From Acidobacteriota bacterium (lineage in GTDB: Bacteria > Acidobacteriota > Holophagae > Acanthopleuribacterales > Acanthopleuribacteraceae): 53,393 nucleotides of DNA. The notes under the pieces are model-generated. The model did not search any database. It was not told the origin of the DNA and saw nothing but the letters and a program-made list of their open reading frames with translations. Positions 11,001 to 23,000 of this stretch are shown piece after piece. Location: contig JASJCB010000081.1 in NCBI GenBank assembly GCA_030066195.1, positions 1-53,393 of the forward strand, written 5' to 3'. The number at the start of each line of letters is the position of its first letter. Position 1 is the first letter of the stretch. A program made the position numbers and the translations under genes.

Positions 11001-14000
11001 CTCACAAGCCGACACTCCGGGCTATGCCGAGCGCGTTCCTCTTTCCTTTCACCAGGAACGCTTATGGTTCATTGACCGCTTTGAGAAAGGTAATGTTTAC
11101 GATACCAGCCCTATCTATCACAACGTTCCCCTGATTCTAAATCTTGACGGGTCTGTCCAGCAGGACAAATTGGAAGCAGCTCTAAACGGGATTCTTATTT
11201 CACACCCGATTCTGCGAACTCAGGTGATCACCGAGCAACACACCGGGTTCCAGGTTTGCCGCCACAACGCGGAATTGGAAATGGAAGTATGGGATTTAAG
11301 GGAGTCAGCTCCGACCACCGAAGAAGCGGTCGACCTTGCCCTGGAACAAACGCGATATCCCTTTAACATGAGCGAAGATCTGCTGATGCGCGCCTCTCTG
11401 CTGAGAATCAGTGATACCCGCTCTATTCTGCTAGTTGTGTTCCACCATATATTGGTGGATAAATGGTCCGTGCAACGAATCACGAGGGACCTGGCAACAG
11501 CCTACTCGGCACTTGTTGACGGTAAGGAAGTTGAGGCCCCCTCAACCGGATTGTCCTATGTTGATTATGCGAGTTGGCAACATCACCTGACCGAAGAAAA
11601 TATGGAGCCGTTTCTCTTCTACTGGAAACGCCAACTGTCCGGCAAACTGAAGGCTCTCGAACTGCCGCTCAATCGACCCCGTCCCGCGATCCACACATTC
11701 ACCGATGCCCGCCATGGCTTCTCTCTGAACGAAGCATTCTCCGGTCAGCTTAGCGCTTTTTGCGAGCGGGAAGGAATAAGCGAAGACGTTGCCCTCTTAG
11801 CCGGCTACATGGTGATGCTCCACCGTTATTCCGGCCAGGATGAGATCATGGCCGGTGTTACCGATCCTTGTCGGAACCACGCCGAGACATCCGAGATAGT
11901 GGGACCGCTTTCCAATCTGCTCGTGCTACGCGGCGATGCCTCCGGTAACCCCGATTTTCGTTCTTTCCTGGAACGGACACGCAACCTCTTCGAACAGGCC
12001 CAAGCTCACAACGAAATGCCGTTTGATCGCCTGGTAGGCGTGCTCAGGCCTGAAAAAGACATGAGCCGCACCGCGCTATTCGACATTTTATTCCAATACG
12101 AATCGGAAACCATCGATTCCCTGGAGATGGGTGGTATAACTGCATCTGTCATCCACACCAATATCGGTTACGGCAAATACGATCTCAACCTCTCGATCAG
12201 AAAGACTGCCGGCTGCTTCACGGGTAACCTGGTTTACAACTCAGACTTCTTCGATCCTTGGTTGATCGAACAGATGTTTGGTCATTTTGAAGTTATCATG
12301 GAAGCCATGGTCAAGACGCCGGAGTTGGCCGTCGATGATGTCGTTCTTTTGCGAGAGGACGAGATTGCCAGGCAGGTACATGACTGGAACGACACCACTG
12401 CCCAGTATCCCGATAGCCAGACCCTGCATGGCTTGTTTGCCCAACAGGCCGCTACAACGCCCGATCAGATCGCGGTGGATTGCCAGGGCCGGAGACTCAC
12501 CTACAGAGAATTGAATGAACGAAGCAATCAACTGGCGCACCTACTGCAAAAGAACTCCGTAGGCCCCGATATCCTAGTTGCCATCTGCTTAGATCGCAGT
12601 GTAGAGATGATCGTGGCCGTAATGGCAATTCTCAAAGCGGGGGGCGCCTACTTGCCCATCGAACCAGCCTATCCATTAGAGCGCCGACAGTTCCAGGTGG
12701 AAGACGCCGGCACGCCCGTGGTGATTACCCGGGCAGCCTACCAAGAGGGGCTGCCCGACAATGTTTCTACCATAATAATTGATGAAGAAAACACGCTTCT
12801 TGAGGCTCAGCCGATAACAGCTCCCCAGGCACGGGTCTATCCCGATCACCTTGCATACTGTATCTACACTTCCGGTTCAACCGGTAAACCGAAGGGTGTG
12901 CTCCTGACACATCGAAACGCCGTGCGTTTGATGTTCAACAACAAGAACAAATTCAAATTCACCCAAAATGATGTTTGGACCCTGTTCCATTCCTACTGCT
13001 TCGACTTTAGCGTTTGGGAAATGTACGGTCCCCTGCTCTACGGCGGCAAGCTGGTGATCGTGCCCAAGGCGCTGACCAGGGATCCTGCCGCTTTCCTTGA
13101 TTTGATTGTTAGTGAAGGGGTCACCGTTCTCAACCAAACCCCAACCGCTTTCTACCATTTGCTGGAGGAATGCGTCAAGCAACCCAGGGAACTCCCAATT
13201 AAGACTGTCATCTTCGGAGGCGAAGCTTTAGAAACACGCCAGCTCAAACAATGGCGCGATCTTTATCCCCAGGTAACTCTTGTCAACATGTACGGAATCA
13301 CCGAAACCACTGTTCATGCCAGTTACCGGGAACTTCAAGAACAAGATATTCGAGATAACAATCGTAGTCTGGGCGGCCCCATCCCAACGACAACCCTATA
13401 CTTGCTCGACGAAAATATGCAGCTTTCGCCCGCAGCGATCCCTGGTGAAATCCATGTTGGCGGATTGGGTCTTGCTCGGGGTTACCTCGGCCGACCGGCG
13501 CTAACCGCACAAAGGTTTACGCCCGACGCTCTGTCGGGGGTTTCCGGAGCCCGGCTTTACAAATCCGGTGATTTGGGCCGGTTCCTGTCCCAGGGCGATA
13601 TTGAATACGCCGGCCGTATCGATCACCAGGTAAAAATCAGAGGCTTCCGAATTGAGCTTGGTGAAATTGAGTCAGTACTTGCCGACTTCGATGAGATTCG
13701 TCAAGCCGTGGTAGTGGACCGGGAAGATCAATCCGGGAACAAACGTCTGATTGCCTATCTGACACCCGAACAAAAGGGTTTTGAGATCGATCCCGCTGCA
13801 TTACGCGACGAATTGAAGTCGCAAATCCCCGATCATATGATACCCGCCACCTTTATGATGCTGGACAGACTCCCGCTAACGTCCAATGGCAAGTTGGATC
13901 GCGCTGCCTTACCGGAACCGAACCTTTCGGACTGGATTGAAAAGACCTATGTTGCCCCAAGAAACCCAGTCGAGGCCAGTTTGACAGATATTTGGGGCAA

Positions 14001-17000
14001 GCTACTTGGTCATGATCGCGTGGGTATCCACGAGAACTTCTTCGAGATCGGCGGTGATTCGATCATTAGTATCCAAATGATTGCTCGAGCCAGGCGCATT
14101 GGATTGAAGTTGTCACCTGAACAGATCTTCCAGAACCAAACCGTCGCCGAATTAGCCCTCGTTACCGAGATCGTGGAAGACCTGAACCATGATGCGGTCT
14201 TTGGCCCCCTTCCGTTGACCCCCATACAACATTGGTTCTTTGAAACGATTGACAGGGATCGCGAACACCATAACCAGAGTGTTTTACTAAAGGTTCCTCA
14301 GCAACTTGATGTTGAGGCCATGGACAAAGCCATTACCCTGATCATGACCCATCACGATGCATTGCGATTACGCTTCCAAGAGACGCCGACAGGGTGGTTA
14401 CAAACCCTGAACCCGGAAGATGAAAGCATCTCTACCTCTCTCCTTCAGACCTTCGACCTCCGTGAGACGCCGGCAGACCGTCGTGCGGCCGAACTCAACG
14501 AAACAGCCGATAGTATTCAAGCTGGATTTAATCTGGGAGAAGGATCTCTTCTGGCCGCCGCCTGGTTTGATTTTGGCGCCGAAGAACCCGGGCGCCTGCT
14601 AATTACCATTCACCACCTCGCCGTGGACGGGGTTTCCTGGCGTATTCTTTTAGAAGATCTGATCTCAGCATATGAGAATATACGCCGAGACCAACCTGCC
14701 AATCTGGCGCCAAAAACCACATCCTATAAAGCATGGTCGGATCGTTTGGCCAACTATGCCGCCTCACCCGCCGCCCAAAGCGAGGCGGCATACTGGCTGG
14801 GACTCAATATGTCCAACGCAAGTTCTCTTCCGTGCGACAACGAACAAGGCGAGAACACGATCGCCTCAATCAGAACAAGTAATGCGATATTAGATAAAGA
14901 GACGACACAGGCCTTACTGCGTGAGGTTCCCGCGGTCTACCGTACGGAAATCAACGACATACTGTTAACCGCCTTAACCAAGGCCTATAGCCGGCATGCA
15001 GGCAGCGAAGATCTGTTGCTTACATTGGAGGGCCACGGTCGCGAAGATCTGTTCGACGGTGTCGACCTTTCTCGCACCGTGGGCTGGTTCACCACTCGAT
15101 TCCCGGTGTACTTAAGCCTGGACCCGGCCTGGTCTCTTGAAGTGGGTCTGAAATCCATAAAGGAACAGCTGCGCGCCATACCTCGACGCGGGATCGGCTT
15201 CGGTCTGTTGCGTTATCTGCACCCGGACCCATCTGTTCGCGCGGAACTGGAAAAACGACCCAAGCCCCAGATCAGTTTTAACTACCTCGGCCAGGTCGGT
15301 CAGAATGTTCAGGAAATGAACGGGATCTCACTTGCCGATGAAGCCTTCGGGCAAACAGCGGCCCTATCCCAGACACGCGAGAACCTTCTCGATTTTAACA
15401 GTCTCATTGTCGACGGCCGTTTACAAGTGAACTGCGCCTACAGCAACTCAATCCATAACAAGCAGACCATCGACGGCATGATGAATGAGTTCATGACCTG
15501 CTTGAAGGAACTGATACACTATTGCAGGCAACCTCAAAGAGGCGGTTTAACGCCATCGGATGTCGCCGATCTGGACATCAGCCAGGAAGATCTGGACAGC
15601 TTGGTCGCAAGAATATCCACCGAAGGGAATGGGCGGGATATCGAGACCGCTTATCCCTTGTCATCGCTCCAAAGTGGGATGATGTATCACTCCTTGATCT
15701 CTCCCGATTCCGGGGTGTTTGTCATTCAGCTCAAAGCTCGGTTGGAGGGTGATCTGGACCCAACCGCATTTTGCATGGCCTGGCAAGATGCCTTAAACAG
15801 TTTTGAGGTACTGCGAGCATCTTTCGACAATTTCGGGGAGGAGCCCTGCCAGGTGATTCACCGTAAGCTTACCCTGCCCATCGAACACCTGGACTGGCGC
15901 GACCAAATGCCCAAAACCCAATCGGGGAAATTGGAAAAGCTGCTTCACGAAGACCTGACCAAAGGTTTCAATTTTGAAAAAGCGCCTTTAATGCGCATTT
16001 ACCTCATCCGTACGGCTGAGAGAACTCACGAGTTTGTTTGGAGTCATCACCATGTTTTACTAGATGGTTGGTCTGTGCCTATTGTGCTCAGTGAAGTGTT
16101 CACCCTATATGAGACCCACGTCAAGGGTGAACAAAGTGCTCTCGGTACATCCCGACCCTTCAGAGATTACGTTCGCTGGTTGCAGACCCAAGACCGGCAG
16201 GAGTCGAAATTGTTCTGGCGAAGTTACTTAAAGGGTTTCCACGAACCAACGCCACTGATGAGTAACCATCAGGCGGAATCGGACGAGCATGTCCAACTAA
16301 AACCCTGCATCATCAATAGGGAACTTTCGGAACAGGAAACCGCCGGTTTGAAAACTCTGGCCAAAACATTCCAATTAACTCAGAGCATCCTTTTCCAAGG
16401 CGCCTGGGCGTTACTTCTTAACCGTTATAGCGGCGAGCGCGATATCCTGTTCGGTACCATCGTATCGGGTCGCCCCGGAGAGTTGGAGGGTGTGGAAAAC
16501 ATGGTAGGCCCCTTCATCAACAATCTGCCTACCCGGGTTGACGTGAATTTGACGGCGGACCTCTCTGCCTGGCTGAAAATTCTGCACAAAGAACAGGCGC
16601 AGCGAGACAAATTCGGCTATGTGCCTCTTGCAGAAATTCAAGGGTTGAGTGAAATGGCAGGGAACAAGCCCCTGTTCAACTCAATTCTTGTTTTCGAGAA
16701 CTATCCGGTCACACAACTATTCGAGAAAAGAACCAGCTCAGGCAGCCTTCGCGCTACGAATGTGAGCAACATGGGCCTCACCAATTATCCCCTGACCATA
16801 AACATCATGCCCGGGCATCGCGCGGAAATCGAGTTCATTTCTGACGGTTCTATCAGTGAGCGGGCCCTGAACCGGCTCCTGGATCATTATTGTCGTCTGT
16901 TGAATACCATGGTCGCCAAATCGGATGGAAAAATCCTGGATATTGAACTACTGACGGAGTCGGAGCGCCGGCACCTCCTCGAGGCTTGGAATCCCCAGAA

Positions 17001-20000
17001 AAAGCCCTCGTCAGACAAATGTTTTATTCGCTTGTTTGAGGAACAGGTCGCAGCAACACCCAACGCAATAGCTGTTTTGTTTGAGAAAACGAATGCCGCC
17101 GAGATCCGACTCAGTTACAGCGAGCTCAACGCACGGGCAAATCGCCTTGCTCATTTCCTGGTCGATAGGGGCGTCGGCCCCGAGGTAACGGTTGCCTTGC
17201 TTGACGAAAGGGGCATTGATCTTCTGACTGCCTTCCTGGCCGTCTTTAAAGCCGGCGGCGCCTACCTCCCGCTCGATCCCAATCATCCGCCCGAGCGCAT
17301 GGCACTCATTCTTTCTCTGAGTAAAGTACCTCTTTTACTTGCCTCTCGCCGCTATCAGGAAACAAGCCGGGACGCTTTAAAACAGGTCTCAGGCGATCAT
17401 GTCCCGGAGGTTCTTTTCTGGGAAGATCTCCCGCAAACCTCTGATCAGAACCTATGCCGGCCGGTCAGCCCCGAGCATTTGGCCTATGTGATCTTCACTT
17501 CAGGGTCAACCGGTGCCCCGAAAGGCGCCATGGTGGAACAAAGAGGTATGCTCAACCACATGACCGCCAAAATAGAAGACCTTGCCATGACCGCCGCTGA
17601 TACCTTGATCCAGAACGCGTCACAGTGTTTCGATATTTCAGTCTGGCAATTCCTGTCCATCTTTTTGGTTGGCGGACGCGTGCGTATTGTCGATGATGAA
17701 GCCGCACATGACCCCGCTCTGCTGCTGGATCAATGTCGCGAAGCCACCATCCTTGAAGTGGTGCCTTCTCTTCTGCGCTTGATCCTCGACGAGATTGCTC
17801 AAAACAAAAGACCGCTGCCGTTGCGCTACCTGGTTCCTACCGGTGAGGCTCTGCCGCCGGATCTCTGTCGTACCTGGCTGGCCGGCCACCCAAATACTCC
17901 GCTGGTGAATGCTTATGGGCCCACGGAATGTTCTGATGATGTAACCCATCATTTCATTTCCCAACCTCCCGCGCCCGAGGAAACCCGTGTCCCCATCGGC
18001 AAAGCCATTCGCAACATGCGCCTTTACATCCTCGATAGCCAACTTCAACCGGTGCTCATGGGCGTGGTGGGTGAACTACACGTTGGGGGTGAGGGCGTTG
18101 GACGCGGCTATCTGCATAATCCCAGACGCACCGCCGAAGTCTTCACACCGTCGCTCTACGACAAACAGCCGGGGGCCAGACTTTATAAAACCGGTGATTT
18201 GGGCCGACGCTTACCAGACGGTAACCTCGACTTCCTGGGTAGAACCGATTTTCAGGTTAAGATCCGGGGCTTCAGACTTGAACTGGGTGAAATTGAGTCT
18301 GTCTTAATGCTTCATGAGAATGTTCGCGAGGCGGTCGTACTTGTCCACGAACTAAAAGCTACCGTAAAAACATTGACGGCTTATATCGTCCCAATTGATG
18401 CCGATAACTGGGATATCACCCCCGTTAAACAGTTTCTAGCGAGCAAGCTCCCCGATTACATGACCCCCTCTACCTTTATCGTGTTGGAAGCCATGCCGCT
18501 CACGGCGAACGGTAAGTTGGATCGCAAGCGGCTACCAATCCCCGATTTGGATGAACAAATTGATAAGGCCTACCTGCCGCCACGCACCTCCGTAGAGACT
18601 GCCCTCACGGAAATCTGGGCCGAATTATTGGGCTTGGATCGCGTGGGGATCTCGGATAATTTCTTTGAAATTGGCGGCGATTCCATCATCAGCATTCAGA
18701 TGATCTCACGGGCCAAACGCAAAGGCTACCAATGTACACCCCGGCAACTATTCGAGCATCAAACCATTGCGGAATTGGCGCCCAATATGGTGATTGTAGA
18801 CACGCCGCAAGCCATCGCCCAACAAGGACTGGTCACGGGCCAATTGCCCTTACTGCCCGTCCAAGCCGAATTTCTCGGACAAAATCCCGATGACGTCTCC
18901 CACTACAACCAGGCCTTGCTCTTCGAGTTGCATGGTAGCCTTAATTCAGCGGCCATGGACAGGGTAATCGAAGCGCTGCTCAAGCATCACGATGCCCTGC
19001 GCATCAGGTTTGAGCAGAACGCATCCGGTTGGACGCAGCGCATGTTGGGCTGGGACGATAAACCCGGAGCCAAATACCTTGAATATGTCGACATGAGCAT
19101 AGCGGACGGGCGCCGGGACCGCCTCAACCAGGAGATCAATCGCGTCCAGGCCGGTTTGGACATCGTCCAAGGACCCATCATGCGGGTTGTCTGGTTCGAT
19201 TACGGCCAAAGCCCCGGACGTTTACTCATTGTGGTCCATCACCTGGCCATGGACGGTGTCTCCTGGCGTATCTTGCTCCAAAATCTTCAGACCGCCTACG
19301 AGCAGGTCAGTGCAGGCCGGCCCATTCATCTCGGCGAAAAAACAACCTCTTACAAGGCATGGGCCGAACGGCTTGAGAGCCACGCCGACTCTGATGCTTT
19401 ACGCCGGGAACTCCAGTACTGGAAAGAGGTCGGCAACGTTGAGGCCGGTCAAATCCCCATGGACGGATCCGGAACCAATACCTATGCTTCCACACAAGCA
19501 CTTGGGGTAAGCCTGAACACGGACGAAACAAACGCATTACTTAGTAGTGTTCCTGAGGCTTTTAATACCGAAATTAACGATGTCTTGCTGACCGCATTGG
19601 CCTTGTCGTTTAGATCATGGTCAGGGTCAGCCAAAACATGGGTCACCTTGGAAAGCCACGGCCGTGAAGATCTGTTCGACGACGTGGATCTCTCCCAAAC
19701 GCTGGGTTGGTTCACCTCTGAGTATCCGGTTTGCCTGATGCCACAAGGTGAAGACAATATCGCGGGCTCCTTAAAAGCCATTAAAGAACAACTTCGATCC
19801 GTGCCTGCCGGGGGTCTTGGTTACGGCATACTACGCTTCATGTCCAAGGACGGCGAGGTAGCCGAGGTCATGAATCGTATCGCTCGCCCTCCCATCCTTT
19901 TTAATTACCTGGGTCGTTTGGATGAAGTGCTGGCGCAAGAAGGACTGCTTCGACCCGCATCCGAATCTCCGGGCGCCATGGTTTCCAACCGCCAGGAACG

Positions 20001-23000
20001 GCCCTATCTCTTGGAATTCGTCAGTTCCGTCTCCGGCGGCCGGTTCACCATCAACTGCACCTACAATACCCAGTTGCACCAAAAAGAGAACATTCAAGGC
20101 CTGATCGATGCTTACGCTTTAGCCCTACGCGAGGTGATCAGCCTCTGCCTGCAGCCGGATTCGGGCGGCGCCACGCCTTCCGACTTCCCCGATATCGCTC
20201 TGTCACAAAACGAATTGGATCGCATTTACGCCGATCTGGCCGAGGCTTCCAATAAGCGCAACATTCAAATGATCTACCCGCTCTCCCCGCTCCAACAGGG
20301 CATGATGTTCCACTCACTCGTGGCGCCGGATTCCGGCGTTTACGTGGAACAAATCATGTGCGAATTGCAAGGAAAACTGGAATTACCCGCCTTCCGCCAG
20401 GCATGGATTGATGTACTGGACCGCCAATCTATTTTCCGGACCTTGATTCACGAGGTAGAGGGCGAACGCTCTGTTCAACTTGTGCGTAAAAAGGTCCAAT
20501 TGCCCTGGGTTGAGGAAGACCTGCGCGCCGTGCCCGAGTCCCAGTGGGAAGAACAGGTAGATCGCATCGTTTTGCAGGATCGCATCAAGGGTTACGACTT
20601 CACCAAGGCGCCCTTGATGCGCCTGATCCTCATCCGATTGAAAGATGACCTATATCGTTTTATCTGGAGCCACCACCACGTTTTGACCGACGGCTGGTCC
20701 ATGCCGCTGGTGTTACAGGAAATGTTTGCCTTCTATGAAGCGGCCCGAACGGGCACCCGGCCGGCCTTGCCGCCCGCCCGCCCCTTCAGAGAATACATTC
20801 GCTGGCTTAACCGCCAGGATATGGACGAAGCGGAGAGCTTCTGGCGCCAATACCTTGACGGTTTTACCGATCCAACACCTCTTGCGGTTGAACGGCGCAC
20901 CGGCATAAGCCTGGATCAGGGTATGATGCCGCCCACGGTAACAACCTACCTGGATGAAGCCAAAACCCAGGCGCTTAATGATCTGGCCAGACAAGGTCAG
21001 GTCACTTTTAACATCCTCATTCAAGGCATGTGGTCTCTATTACTTCATCGTTATTCCGGCGAATCCGACATTCTTTTCGGCGCAATTGTCTCCGGACGTC
21101 CGCCGGAACTGCCCGGCGTAGAATCTATCGTGGGTCCCTTTATCAATACCCTGCCCGTGCGGATTGAGATAGACAGCAACGAGGACATGATTCCCTGGTT
21201 AAAGAGCTTGCATGGCATTCAGATTGACCGCGCCCGCTTCGAATACACGCCCCTGGTCGACATATTCCGCTGGAGTCAGGTCGTCGGTTCCGCACCCTTG
21301 TTCGAGACACTGCTGGTGGTTGAAAACCACCCGGTCGACAGAGCATTGGAAGAGAAGCAACAGCCGGGTGATCTTGCCGTCAATCATATGCACGCGGTGG
21401 AGCAAACCAATTATCCCTTGACCCTGGTTGTTATCCCCGGTGAACAGGCCATGGTACAGATTAAATACGATCCTTCCCGTTTTGACCGGGCGACCGTAAG
21501 GCGTATGTTAACCCATTACACCATCTTACTGGAGAATCTGCCCAACCATGCCCGGTCCAAGGTCTCGTCCTTATCTATTGTTACGCCCGAGGAGCGTCGC
21601 CGGGTCTGGGATACCTGGAACCAAACCGACACCTCCTTCCCTGCCGAAAAAATGATGCAGAGCCTATTCCGAGATCAAGTGATAAAAACGCCCCACAATA
21701 CGGCGCTTATCTACGCGGATCAGGAGTGGGACTATACCCAACTTTACAGCCGCGCCATTCAGTTGGCAAACCGCCTGAAAAAAATGGGCGTTTCTACCAA
21801 TCGTCTGGTGGCCGTCTGTATGGAAAAGGGCGGACCTCAGGTGGCTGCGGTTTACGCCGTATTGTTCTCCGGCGCCGCCTACCTGCCCGTCGACCCATCC
21901 TGGCCGGCGGAACGGCGCAACAAGGTTCTGGAGGTTGGCGAGGTTGAGCTCGTGATAACCGATGAAGACAGAAGTCGCAATGAATCCTGGCCGGCAGGAG
22001 TAGCAACGGTCTGTATGGCTCCAAGTTACCAGCGGCTGGATGTAAACGAGGCCGTGCCGGTATTGCAGCAACCCGATGATCTGGCCTATGTGATCTTTAC
22101 CTCGGGCTCCACCGGCGTGCCCAAGGGCGTCATGATTCAACACCAGGCCGCCACCAATACCCTTTATGACATTAACCTCACCTACTCCGTTGGTCCCCAG
22201 GACCGCATACTGGCACTGTCCGCGCTGAGCTTTGATTTATCCGTCTACGACATTTTTGGAGTTTTGGCCACGGGCGGCGCCGTTGTTATCCCCGACGAAG
22301 ACAAGGTCAAGGAACCCGCCCACTGGCTCAAACTCATGCGCCGACATCGGGTAACCCTATGGGATACCGTGCCCGCGTTGATGCAGATGTTAATCGACTA
22401 TACAGAGGCGCTTCCCGAGGAAGAGACCCAATATCTGAGACTGGTCATGATGAGCGGCGACTGGATTCCCACCTCCCTGCCCGACCGGATTCGCAGCCGA
22501 TTCACCCAAGCGGTCCTCATTAGTATGGGCGGGGCTACCGAAGCTTCGATCTGGTCTATTCACTACCCCATCCACGAAGTTGATCCCTCTTGGAAATCCA
22601 TTCCCTACGGACGCCCCATGGCCAACCAGCACTTCTATGTGCTGGACCGCTATGGTGATCCTTGTCCCGTCGGCGTTCCCGGCGATCTCCACATTGGCGG
22701 AGTCGGTCTGGCCCTTGGCTATTGGGCCGATAAGGAAAAAACGGATGCCAGTTTCTTCACTCATCCTCAATCTGGTAGACGGCTTTACCGTACCGGAGAT
22801 TTGGGTAGATATGGGGAAGACGGAGTCATTGAGTTCATCGGCCGCTCCGATTTCCAGGTCAAGGTAAACGGATACCGAATCGAACTAGGGGAAATAGAGG
22901 CCGCGTTACTAAAACATCCGGAGGTCAAGAAAGCGCTGGTAATCGTCAGGCAAGACCAGCCGGGACAACGTCGCCTGGTAGCCTACGCCGTGCTCAGGGA

